The notes under the pieces: generated by a model
Database searches by the model: none
The model's input: only the letters and a program-made list of their open reading frames with translations
Told to the model about the DNA's origin: nothing
Assembly: GCA_021816385.1 (NCBI GenBank)
Contig: JAKAYJ010000097.1
Span: forward strand, 1 to 5,011
Direction of reading: 5' to 3'
Source: Thermoplasmata archaeon
GTDB taxonomy: Archaea; Thermoplasmatota; Thermoplasmata; Thermoplasmatales; Thermoplasmataceae
Length of the DNA: 5,011 bases
Made by a program: the position numbers and the translations under genes
Shown here: piece by piece, positions 1 to 5,011 of the stretch
Numbering within the stretch: position 1 is the stretch's first letter
Layout of the letters: each line of letters opens with the position of its first letter

Positions 1-332
1 GATTTCATTACAGCCGCCACGAACCTGGACATGAAACTGCTGGCAGGAGTCATCTTCGTCTGACCTCTGACAACGTCTATCTCACCATCCGGCACATATA
101 TGACAGGATTGAATGTATTCTTTACCAGTGAAAGACCGCCTATATGATCTGGATGATAATGTGTAATGAGGATTATATCCGGCTTTGTCTTCAGTGTGTT
201 GTAATATTCCACTATCTTCTTTCCTGAGCCTTTAGTTCCTGCGTCAATGAGGAACCGTTTTCCATTGAATGAAACATCATAACAGTTTGCCATTGTTCCA
301 GGGATAAGTGTGAAGGAGTTCACGACTTCCAT
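1..332 (-). CDS. Metallo-beta-lactamase-fold hydrolase, N-terminal part (runs off left edge)
   Basis: This is a metal-dependent hydrolase of the metallo-beta-lactamase (glyoxalase II-like) superfamily, presumably cytoplasmic; no signal peptide or membrane segment is visible. Translating the minus strand from the ATG at 332 gives 110 open codons to the window edge, so the C-terminal half is missing. The N-terminal beta strands end in LIDAG (Asp30, residues 28-32). They are followed by the signature THYHPDHIGG (57-66), which supplies metal ligands His58, His60, Asp62 and His63. The later ligands lie outside the window. The superfamily includes glyoxalase II, RNases, lactonases and phosphodiesterases, and this part does not show which substrate is used. 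The gene starts 39 bases after the helicase stop on the same strand, but it has its own TATA-like box at 353-361 and no ribosome binding site, so a leaderless transcript is likely. Family call is firm; function is open. Confidence 0.88.
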   Translation of the reverse strand, partial: MEVVNSFTLIPGTMANCYDVSFNGKRFLIDAGTKGSGKKIVEYYNTLKTKPDIILITHYHPDHIGGLSLVKNTFNPVIYVPDGEIDVVRGQTKMTPASSFMSRFVAAVMK

Positions 333-352
333 ACTGATAAAATGTAATACCG

Positions 353-361
353 TTAATTAAA
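353..361 (-). promoter_or_regulatory. TATA-like box for the metallo-hydrolase gene
   Basis: On the minus strand this reads TTTAATTAA, centred about 25 bases before the ATG at 332. That is the usual distance from an archaeal TATA box to the transcription start, so the mRNA would begin at or next to the ATG. The bases just before the ATG (ATTTTATCAGT) contain no Shine-Dalgarno sequence, which fits leaderless initiation. Read-through from the upstream helicase gene is also possible across the 39-base gap. Confidence 0.5.
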
Positions 362-371
362 CTTGTAGGTA

Positions 372-2264
372 TTATTTAATGTGACTTTCGAAAAAGGAAT
401 TGATATCATCTCGTATATTGTTGCTTAGCCTTGCATTTATGTATGGTTCAAGCATCTGAACCCTACCATCCAGTATTATGATGACTCCTATGTCACTTTC
501 AGATCTTATGACCCTTCCCATTGTCTGCCTTACCTTTATTATTGCCGGGAATAGAAAAGCGTACTGCCATCCTGAGCCAAAAAGCAAGTCATAATACGAG
601 GAAAGCGCCCTCTGTTTTATTGTGGGTTTCGGGAACGGAATGCCCGCGAGTATCTCAACTTCGAGGAGGTTCCCTGGAAGGTTTATGCCTTCAGAGAGTC
701 TTCCACCCATTACACCGAAAAGTGGCTGGTTTTCCTTCCTGTAAAGTGAGATGAGATGCTGAAAATCACGCTGGGTCATTGATCTTGATTCAGACAGGTG
801 TGGAAATTTTACCTTTGTTTCTATGTACTGCATTGTATTGAATGAAGGGAAGAACACCATTGACTTCCTGTCAAGTCCCTTGAGGATTTCAGTTATTGCT
901 TTCACATATTCATCGGCCATTTCAGCTCCAAATTCAGAATATTTCGTGGTAAGATCATCCCTGTAAAGGATGAGTAGATTTGATTGTGGAAAAATATTTT
1001 TAATTGACTTGAATTCAAAGTTTACAATACCAGTCATATTGGTGTAAAGCCATACAGGATCGAGTGTTGCAGAGACATGAATTGTGGATGACCGGAAAAG
1101 TGGTTCAAGAACAATTGATGGATCAAGGCAGTATGCCTCAAGCTTCTCCTCTTTCTCCCTTGAAACTATACATATGAATCTGTCAAATTCCGCAAATCTC
1201 AGGAATTTTAGCTTTTCTCCAAGAATTTTAATGTGCGACATTGGAACCTTTCCAAGGTTTTCCTTCTGGTCTTCTATCTGGGAACCAAATGCAATGAGGG
1301 CATCAACCATGTACTCTATCTCATCTGATTTTCTCTTCGTATAGATGCTCATTTCCTCAAATATATCCCTGAACATGATTCTCTTTTCGATCTGGTTTTC
1401 GGCCAGATCACGGGTCAATTCAATGAGAGATACCCTGATTGTTTCCATGAAATCAGATACATGTACAGATGGCTGGAGTTCGGGATCGCCAAATTCCACC
1501 GCCTCTTTTTCTGAAATGTTTACAGTATTCATGGATATTTCCAGCGAATTTGATTCCCTAGCGATATCAGGAAGGTTATGGGCTTCATCGATTATTATAA
1601 CCAGGTTTTCTCTTGAGGTTCTCCAGTTATATATAGTGGTGATGGCCATGTTTGAATTTACGAAATATGAATATGGCATTACAACAAGGTCCGCATCCCT
1701 CATTGCAAATTTAAGAGATTCATACGGGCATATTTTCCTGGCTCTTAGAGTTTCAAAAATGTCCTCGGTAGATTGAATATTTTCAAGGATATACTCCCTC
1801 GTTTCCTCTGAAGAAATTCCACTGTTATAATAGTAGCATCCTCCATCCTTCCTTTCCTTCGTTCTCTTCTTTCTGGATGAACACATTTTGGAGAGTGATT
1901 CTGTTGTGAAATCCGAATCTTTCTCAAGTTCCATGTATAGTGGGCAGAGATTTACCCTTCCCTGCATGGCAATTGCCCTGAAATCCATTGCTTTTGAGAG
2001 AATCTTCAGTTCCCTGAGAATCTGGTCCTGCTGTGAATTTGTCCTTGTAAGATATAGAACTTTTTTTCCTGTCTTTTTTGCATATATAATTGATGAAATA
2101 ATAGATATTATTGTCTTTCCAGAACCTGTTGGAGATTCTATTATGGGTACAACCTGCTTGAGCAGGCATTCCACAGCGAAATTTATGGCTTCAGTCTGAT
2201 ATGGCTTCAGTATGATTGATCCATAACTGGATTGTGCAAAACTTTCACCTTTCGATTCCTTCAC
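372..2264 (-). CDS. xpd: XPD/Rad3-family Fe-S DNA helicase
   Basis: This is a superfamily 2 ATP-dependent 5'-3' DNA helicase of the XPD/Rad3 (DEAD_2) family; archaeal members are thought to act in DNA repair. Of 630 residues, the order is: a Q-like motif near KPYQ (20-23); Walker A SPTGSGKT (44-51); four cysteines at 107, 128, 143 and 179, spaced as in the XPD 4Fe-4S domain; DEAH motif II (226-229); an Arch-like insertion at about 240-370; motif III VSATLDP (397-403); motif V GRLSEGINLPG (521-531); and motif VI QTMGRVIRS (580-588). All catalytic motifs look intact and the length is normal. The text is close to Thermoplasma XPD as I recall it, which favours XPD over bacterial DinG. The start is GTG, whose GTGA overlaps the TPR gene's stop by 4 bases. 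No ATG, GTG or TTG in frame follows before the Q and Walker A motifs, so this start stands, although it adds roughly 15 residues to the family's usual N-terminus. No promoter of its own is evident. Confidence 0.95.
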   Translation of the reverse strand: MKESKGESFAQSSYGSIILKPYQTEAINFAVECLLKQVVPIIESPTGSGKTIISIISSIIYAKKTGKKVLYLTRTNSQQDQILRELKILSKAMDFRAIAMQGRVNLCPLYMELEKDSDFTTESLSKMCSSRKKRTKERKDGGCYYYNSGISSEETREYILENIQSTEDIFETLRARKICPYESLKFAMRDADLVVMPYSYFVNSNMAITTIYNWRTSRENLVIIIDEAHNLPDIARESNSLEISMNTVNISEKEAVEFGDPELQPSVHVSDFMETIRVSLIELTRDLAENQIEKRIMFRDIFEEMSIYTKRKSDEIEYMVDALIAFGSQIEDQKENLGKVPMSHIKILGEKLKFLRFAEFDRFICIVSREKEEKLEAYCLDPSIVLEPLFRSSTIHVSATLDPVWLYTNMTGIVNFEFKSIKNIFPQSNLLILYRDDLTTKYSEFGAEMADEYVKAITEILKGLDRKSMVFFPSFNTMQYIETKVKFPHLSESRSMTQRDFQHLISLYRKENQPLFGVMGGRLSEGINLPGNLLEVEILAGIPFPKPTIKQRALSSYYDLLFGSGWQYAFLFPAIIKVRQTMGRVIRSESDIGVIIILDGRVQMLEPYINARLSNNIRDDINSFFESHIK

Positions 2265-2959
2265 TCAAGCTTTCGCTTCCTTTCTTCTATTTCATTCATG
2301 TCTACACTGAACCTTGTTGCTTCATCCAGCACCTTAGATGCTTCTTCTTTCCTGCCAAGTTCTACCAGTGTATCAGATTTCAATAGGTAATAGCTTCCAT
2401 TCTCCGGTGATATTTCAATTGCCTTTTCAATATCTTTCAGTGCATCCTCAAACCTTCCCATTTCCATCAGGGTTTCATATCTTTTGTACACGAATATCTG
2501 GTCCATGCTATTAAGCCTGATAGCCTCGGAGTAATCTTTTAAGGCTTCTTCCTTCTTTCCAATCTTGAAGAATGCATTTCCCCTGTTGTAAAAGAAATCT
2601 GGTATATCTGACTCAAGTTCTATTGCCTTATTGAATTCTTCCACAGCTTCCCTTGCCATTCCTGAATCTTCAAGTGCGGCCCCAAGGGCATTATGGTAAT
2701 CGGCGTTTTCAGGTATTATTTCTATGGCGTTCCTGTAATCCTTTACTGCCTGCTCATACATCCTCATCGAATAATAGGCAAGACCCCTGTTGAAGTGATA
2801 ATCCGGATCGTTTGGCAGTATCTTTATTGCCTTGGTGAACTCCTTTATTGCATCCGGGTATTTCTTAAGATTGAAGAATGCTATTCCCCTCTCATTATAA
2901 TCATCTGCAATTTCATCTCTATCCCTAAGTTCATCTGGGTTTTTTATTTCTTCTGGCAC
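2261..2959 (-). CDS. Tetratricopeptide repeat (TPR) protein, six repeats
   Basis: This 232-residue, soluble, charged protein is almost wholly TPR solenoid, a protein-binding scaffold with no enzymatic motif. Six uninterrupted 34-residue units fit residues 18-51, 52-85, 86-119, 120-153, 154-187 and 188-221. Each keeps the TPR pattern (aromatic/N-x-x-G-x-A near the start, then A-hydrophobic-K-D/E-aromatic and AI near the end), for example YNERGIAFF in unit 1 and FFYNRGNAFF in unit 4. Units 5 and 6 are the most divergent. A short acidic N-terminus and a charged C-terminal helix (222-232) cap the array. There is no signal peptide or membrane segment. The start is GTG at 2959: an in-frame TGA lies two codons upstream and no Met follows until unit 2. 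The gene follows rnhB after 63 bases with a possible promoter of its own, and its TGA overlaps the helicase GTG. The partner protein is unknown; the coupled helicase is only a guess. Confidence 0.93.
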   Translation of the reverse strand: MPEEIKNPDELRDRDEIADDYNERGIAFFNLKKYPDAIKEFTKAIKILPNDPDYHFNRGLAYYSMRMYEQAVKDYRNAIEIIPENADYHNALGAALEDSGMAREAVEEFNKAIELESDIPDFFYNRGNAFFKIGKKEEALKDYSEAIRLNSMDQIFVYKRYETLMEMGRFEDALKDIEKAIEISPENGSYYLLKSDTLVELGRKEEASKVLDEATRFSVDMNEIEERKRKLE

Positions 2960-2981
2960 AGTTCAACAATTCAGAATAATA

Positions 2982-2988
2982 CTTTAAT
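2982..2988 (-). promoter_or_regulatory. TATA-like box for the TPR-xpd pair
   Basis: On the minus strand this reads ATTAAAG within an AT-rich stretch, centred about 26 bases before the GTG start at 2959. No Shine-Dalgarno sequence precedes the GTG, so a leaderless transcript starting at the GTG is plausible. The surrounding DNA is AT-rich, which makes the exact box uncertain. The TPR and xpd genes may also be read through from rnhB. Confidence 0.4.
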
Positions 2989-3022
2989 CTAATGTTTTAT
3001 TTTTCTCTATTAACTTGCTTCA

Positions 3023-3655
3023 TTATAGTCTTCTCTGTTTTTCTTCCTTCATTATCCTTATGTATGTACTCCATTTAGTCCTGACTATGGGCTTGAGGTC
3101 ATTTCCATTCCTGATGGATTTCCTCAAGAATTCTATAGTTTTTGGGTCAGATGGGTAACCTGAACCAACTTCACCATAAGTCCGGATTATTTCTCTAATC
3201 TCTCTGTCCCGTATTACCTTGGCTATTATTGAAGCTGCAGATACCACGGGGAACAGGACATCGCCCTTATGCCTGCATATTACATCTTTTCCAGTTGCAC
3301 TGGACAGTTTCTTGGACAGCCTCTGCTCGTTTACATCAAATGCATCAACATAAACCCTGTTTTCACCAGATTCATTGATCAGATCTATGGCAAACTTTTC
3401 CTCGATTTCATTGAGCGTCATAATATTCATCATTTCGTTTATTTCAGATGAAGTTATAATCCTGAAATGCACGCTTTCTGATCTTTCTTTTATCTTTTCA
3501 AACAGATTCTCTCTCGACCCAGGAGAAAGGGTCTTTGAGTCTCTTGCACCAATGGATGACATTACTTCCTGCTCAGAGCACACAATTGCCATAACCATGG
3601 GACCTATAACCGGTCCTCTACCTGCTTCATCCATACCACAGCATATCTCAGACAT
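3023..3655 (-). CDS. rnhB: Ribonuclease HII
   Basis: Type 2 RNase H cleaves the RNA strand of RNA/DNA hybrids and cuts at ribonucleotides embedded in DNA, acting with two metal ions in the cytoplasm. From the ATG at 3655 the protein has 210 residues, the usual length for archaeal RNase HII. It begins with strand one and DEAGRGPVIGP (9-19), giving catalytic Asp9 and Glu10, followed by RDSKTL (38-43), VDAFD (Asp104), KGDVLFPVVSAASIIAK (130-146), RDREI (Asp150) and GSGYPSDP (164-171). The four acidic residues of the active site are all present. An in-frame ATG at 3724 would add 23 residues with no family counterpart. It lies upstream of the likely TATA box and only 5 bases from the divergent gene's start, so I reject it. 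The basic end EKQRRL does not look like a clear PCNA-binding motif. The gene heads the leftward set. Confidence 0.95.
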   Translation of the reverse strand: MSEICCGMDEAGRGPVIGPMVMAIVCSEQEVMSSIGARDSKTLSPGSRENLFEKIKERSESVHFRIITSSEINEMMNIMTLNEIEEKFAIDLINESGENRVYVDAFDVNEQRLSKKLSSATGKDVICRHKGDVLFPVVSAASIIAKVIRDREIREIIRTYGEVGSGYPSDPKTIEFLRKSIRNGNDLKPIVRTKWSTYIRIMKEEKQRRL

Positions 3656-3680
3656 CAGTGCATGGTCATGGATTCGATGA

Positions 3681-3687
3681 TTATAAA
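3681..3687 (-). promoter_or_regulatory. TATA box for rnhB
   Basis: On the minus strand this reads TTTATAA, the best TATA match in the window. It is centred 29 bases before the ATG at 3655, so transcription should start 2 to 4 bases before, or at, that ATG. This supports the shorter rnhB start and a near-leaderless mRNA. It lies back to back with the opposed box at 3703-3708. Confidence 0.6.
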
Positions 3688-3702
3688 GGGAAAACTCTAT
3701 AC

Positions 3703-3708
3703 TTTTAT
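3703..3708 (+). promoter_or_regulatory. TATA-like box for the prenyl diphosphate synthase gene
   Basis: The sequence TTTTAT, within CTTTTATGG, is centred about 25 bases before the ATG at 3730. No Shine-Dalgarno sequence lies before the ATG, which fits leaderless translation. Its centre is only about 22 bases from the centre of the rnhB TATA box on the other strand, so the two pre-initiation complexes would crowd each other. Confidence 0.5.
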
Positions 3709-3729
3709 GGTTAAAAGAAATCACATGTC

Positions 3730-4797
3730 ATGGTTGAGGCTGATTCGTCAGAAAAATTCAAGAAATACATGGAAGGGGAGAAGAACAGGATAAATGAAGC
3801 CCTTGAACAGTATTTTCAATCTGTCATAGATGATGTTAAAGATAGGGAAATGATCAAGATAGTGAAGGAACTCAGAAATTACACGATGAACGGAGGCAAA
3901 CGGGTCAGACCTATACTGATTGCAACAGCTTACAGAATGTTTGGTGGAAAGGATGATGAGATTTACAGGGCAGCAATCAGCATCGAGCTTTCCCAGTCAT
4001 TCTTCCTGATTCATGATGATATAATGGACAGGAGCGATCTGAGAAGAGGCTTCAAGAGTTTTCACAGGAAGGTCGAGGAAATGCTTGGAGATATCAAGGA
4101 CAGGGAACATATGGCAGAATCACTTGCCATAGTTGCGGGTGACCTTGCAGTGGACTATTCCTTTGATGCACTCAACAGAAGTGACTTTCCTCTGGATGTA
4201 AAATACAGGGCAATGGGTGAACTGATAGAAATAATAAAAACCACAGGATACGGTGAAGGACTTGACATGTTTTCAAGTGCAGGAGTAAAACTGAAGATGA
4301 ATGATCTCATTAGACTTCACCTCAGAAAAACAGCAAAATATACCCTAGAGGGGCCACTGGTACTTGGTTCATATCTTGCCGGAAGGAATGAGGATCTTCA
4401 CGCACTGAAGTCCTATGGAAACCTGGTCGGCCTTGCATTCCAGCTCCATGACGATGTGATTGGCCTTTTCGGGACCCAGGAAGAAATTGGTAAACCCCCT
4501 AAAAGTGACGTTAACGAAGGAAAACAGACTCTTCTGATGATAAAGGCAATGGAGAAATCCCATGAACTGGATCGTAATTTCATAGATAAGTGCCTTAACT
4601 CAGGAAATATAAGCGATGAGGACTTTGAAAGACTGAAAAAAATTGTAAGGGAGACATCATCATTCGATTATTCAAGGTGGCTGATCAGCAAATTCATAGA
4701 AGCTGGGAAACGATATGCAGACCTGATAGATGGCAACCAGGAACAGAAGGAATTCCTCAAATGGTTCGCAGATTACCTTGTCTCAAGAAAATACTAG
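3730..4797 (+). CDS. idsA: Short-chain isoprenyl (geranylgeranyl/farnesyl) diphosphate synthase
   Basis: This trans-prenyltransferase condenses isopentenyl diphosphate with allylic diphosphates to make the C15-C20 chains of archaeal ether lipids; it is cytosolic and Mg-dependent. Its 355 residues are slightly above the usual 320-340. Visible motifs are NGGKRVRP (54-61, diphosphate binding), the first aspartate-rich motif DDIMD (96-100) followed by Arg105-Arg106, KTAKYT (200-205), the second aspartate-rich region FQLHDDVIG (237-245), where the last Asp is Gly as in many relatives, and NEGKQT (262-267). The first motif has no two-residue insert, so it is the archaeal/eukaryotic type I form. Phe91 and Phe92 sit at -5 and -4 before Asp96. 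Archaeal GGPP synthases usually have one aromatic at -5, while animal FPP synthases have both, so the product may be C15 rather than C20. An out-of-frame ATG at 3725 is ignored. The gene is monocistronic as far as seen and divergent from rnhB. Confidence 0.92.
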   Translation: MVEADSSEKFKKYMEGEKNRINEALEQYFQSVIDDVKDREMIKIVKELRNYTMNGGKRVRPILIATAYRMFGGKDDEIYRAAISIELSQSFFLIHDDIMDRSDLRRGFKSFHRKVEEMLGDIKDREHMAESLAIVAGDLAVDYSFDALNRSDFPLDVKYRAMGELIEIIKTTGYGEGLDMFSSAGVKLKMNDLIRLHLRKTAKYTLEGPLVLGSYLAGRNEDLHALKSYGNLVGLAFQLHDDVIGLFGTQEEIGKPPKSDVNEGKQTLLMIKAMEKSHELDRNFIDKCLNSGNISDEDFERLKKIVRETSSFDYSRWLISKFIEAGKRYADLIDGNQEQKEFLKWFADYLVSRKY

Positions 4798-4901
4798 GAG
4801 ATATTTTCACCTATAATAAACCAGAAAATTACCCACGGAGTATCTACATTTGAAAAAATGAAAACCCTTTAGTAATTAATTGGTATGATTAATAGATAGA
4901 T
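4798..4901. other. Intergenic region between prenyl synthase and CDGSH gene
   Basis: This 104-base AT-rich gap holds the promoter of the next gene. The longest T-run after the stop codon is only four bases (4803-4806), so no convincing T-rich archaeal terminator or hairpin is visible. A second TATA-like string at 4811-4820 could serve a longer transcript but is placed too far upstream for a leaderless one. No small gene is supported: ATGs at 4858 and 4885 reach stops within four codons. Confidence 0.5.
4873..4880 (+). promoter_or_regulatory. TATA-like box for the CDGSH gene
   Basis: The sequence TAATTAAT is centred about 25.5 bases before the ATG at 4902. No Shine-Dalgarno sequence occurs in the AT-rich bases between it and the ATG, so a leaderless mRNA is expected. 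The geometry repeats that seen before the other first genes in the window. Confidence 0.5.
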
Positions 4902-5011
4902 ATGTCAAGAATAGTGTTACACGAAAAAGACAGACCATATGTGATAAAGGCCGGAGATCAGGAACTGCATATATGTGCATGCGGATTGTCAGGGAATAAG
5001 CCATACTGTGA
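4902..5011 (+). CDS. CDGSH-type iron-sulfur protein, N-terminal part (runs off right edge)
   Basis: This is the start of a small CDGSH-type (zf-CDGSH, mitoNEET-like) protein that should bind a 2Fe-2S cluster through three Cys and one His. The 36 complete codons begin MSRIVLHEKDRPY, and the last part reads C-x-C-x2-S-x3-P-x-C at residues 25-36 (Cys25, Cys27, Ser30, Pro34, Cys36). The next codon begins with GA, compatible with the Asp of the CDG signature; the His ligand lies beyond the edge. No signal peptide or membrane anchor is visible, unlike the membrane-bound eukaryotic mitoNEET, so a soluble redox or cluster-transfer protein is likely. Prokaryotic relatives are often short proteins with one or two such motifs, and whether a second follows cannot be seen. 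The gene has its own TATA-like box at 4873-4880. Its cellular role is not known from the sequence. Confidence 0.87.
   Translation, partial: MSRIVLHEKDRPYVIKAGDQELHICACGLSGNKPYC

Noticed and set aside
1345..1776. A 143-codon open frame on the plus strand, opposite xpd, and similar shorter frames at 1084-1344 and 1888-2199
   Set aside because: They lie entirely antisense to a helicase gene whose motifs are all intact. Their products show no recognisable motif, and they are explained by the codon use of the real gene.
2693..2992. A 99-codon plus-strand frame rich in hydrophobic residues that could pass for a small membrane protein
   Set aside because: It is the antisense shadow of the repeated TPR codons; the hydrophobic runs arise from complementing Glu/Lys/Asn/Tyr codons, and no promoter precedes it.
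2960..3022. T-rich plus-strand stretch between the TPR and rnhB genes as a terminator
   Set aside because: The T-runs are on the plus strand, while both flanking genes read on the minus strand, where the same stretch is A-rich.
4811..4820. TATA-like string CTATAATAAA downstream of the prenyl synthase
   Set aside because: It would start transcription about 60 bases before the CDGSH ATG, whereas the box at 4873-4880 fits the leaderless distance seen at the other genes. Kept only as an alternative.
1..5011. Search for mobile elements, CRISPR repeats, tRNA genes, or defence or toxin modules
   Set aside because: No direct-repeat array, terminal inverted repeats, transposase motifs or tRNA-like cloverleaf were seen, and the coding genes are recognisable housekeeping families. 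I cannot support a novel system here.

Overview
The window looks like a stretch of archaeal chromosome, most likely from a Thermoplasmata/Thermoplasmatales organism. Three things point there: an iron-sulfur XPD/Rad3 helicase whose text closely resembles the Thermoplasma enzyme as I remember it, an archaeal-type isoprenyl diphosphate synthase, and promoters in which an AT-rich TATA-like box lies about 25 to 29 bases before the start codon with no ribosome binding site between (leaderless transcripts). Base composition is AT-rich to moderate, and AGA/AGG and ATA codons are common. The assignment is by inspection only.

Layout. A four-gene set reads leftward: RNase HII (rnhB, from 3655 down to 3023), a six-repeat TPR protein (2959 to 2261), the XPD-family helicase (2264 to 372, GTG start overlapping the TPR stop by 4 bases), and the N-terminal part of a metallo-beta-lactamase-fold hydrolase (332 to beyond the left edge). 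Two genes read rightward: a polyprenyl/geranylgeranyl-type diphosphate synthase (3730 to 4797) and the beginning of a CDGSH-type iron-sulfur protein (4902 to beyond the right edge). The rnhB and prenyl synthase genes are divergent and share a 74-base control region holding two opposed TATA-like boxes. Coding density is high. No gap reaches 300 bases, and I see no RNA gene, mobile element, CRISPR array or long repeat.

How the genes relate. rnhB and xpd are both nucleic-acid maintenance genes (removal of RNA from RNA/DNA hybrids; 5'-3' helicase of the XPD family). The TPR gene between them is translationally coupled to xpd by the GTGA overlap, which suggests co-expression and possibly a physical link, though that link is inference. 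The prenyl synthase supplies isoprenoid chains for ether lipids, and the CDGSH protein is a small Fe-S protein. Neither has an obvious functional tie to the leftward set.

The window is mostly ordinary housekeeping DNA. The points most worth a second look are the double phenylalanine before the first aspartate-rich motif of the prenyl synthase, the tight TPR-xpd coupling, the probable true start of rnhB, and the consistent leaderless promoter layout.
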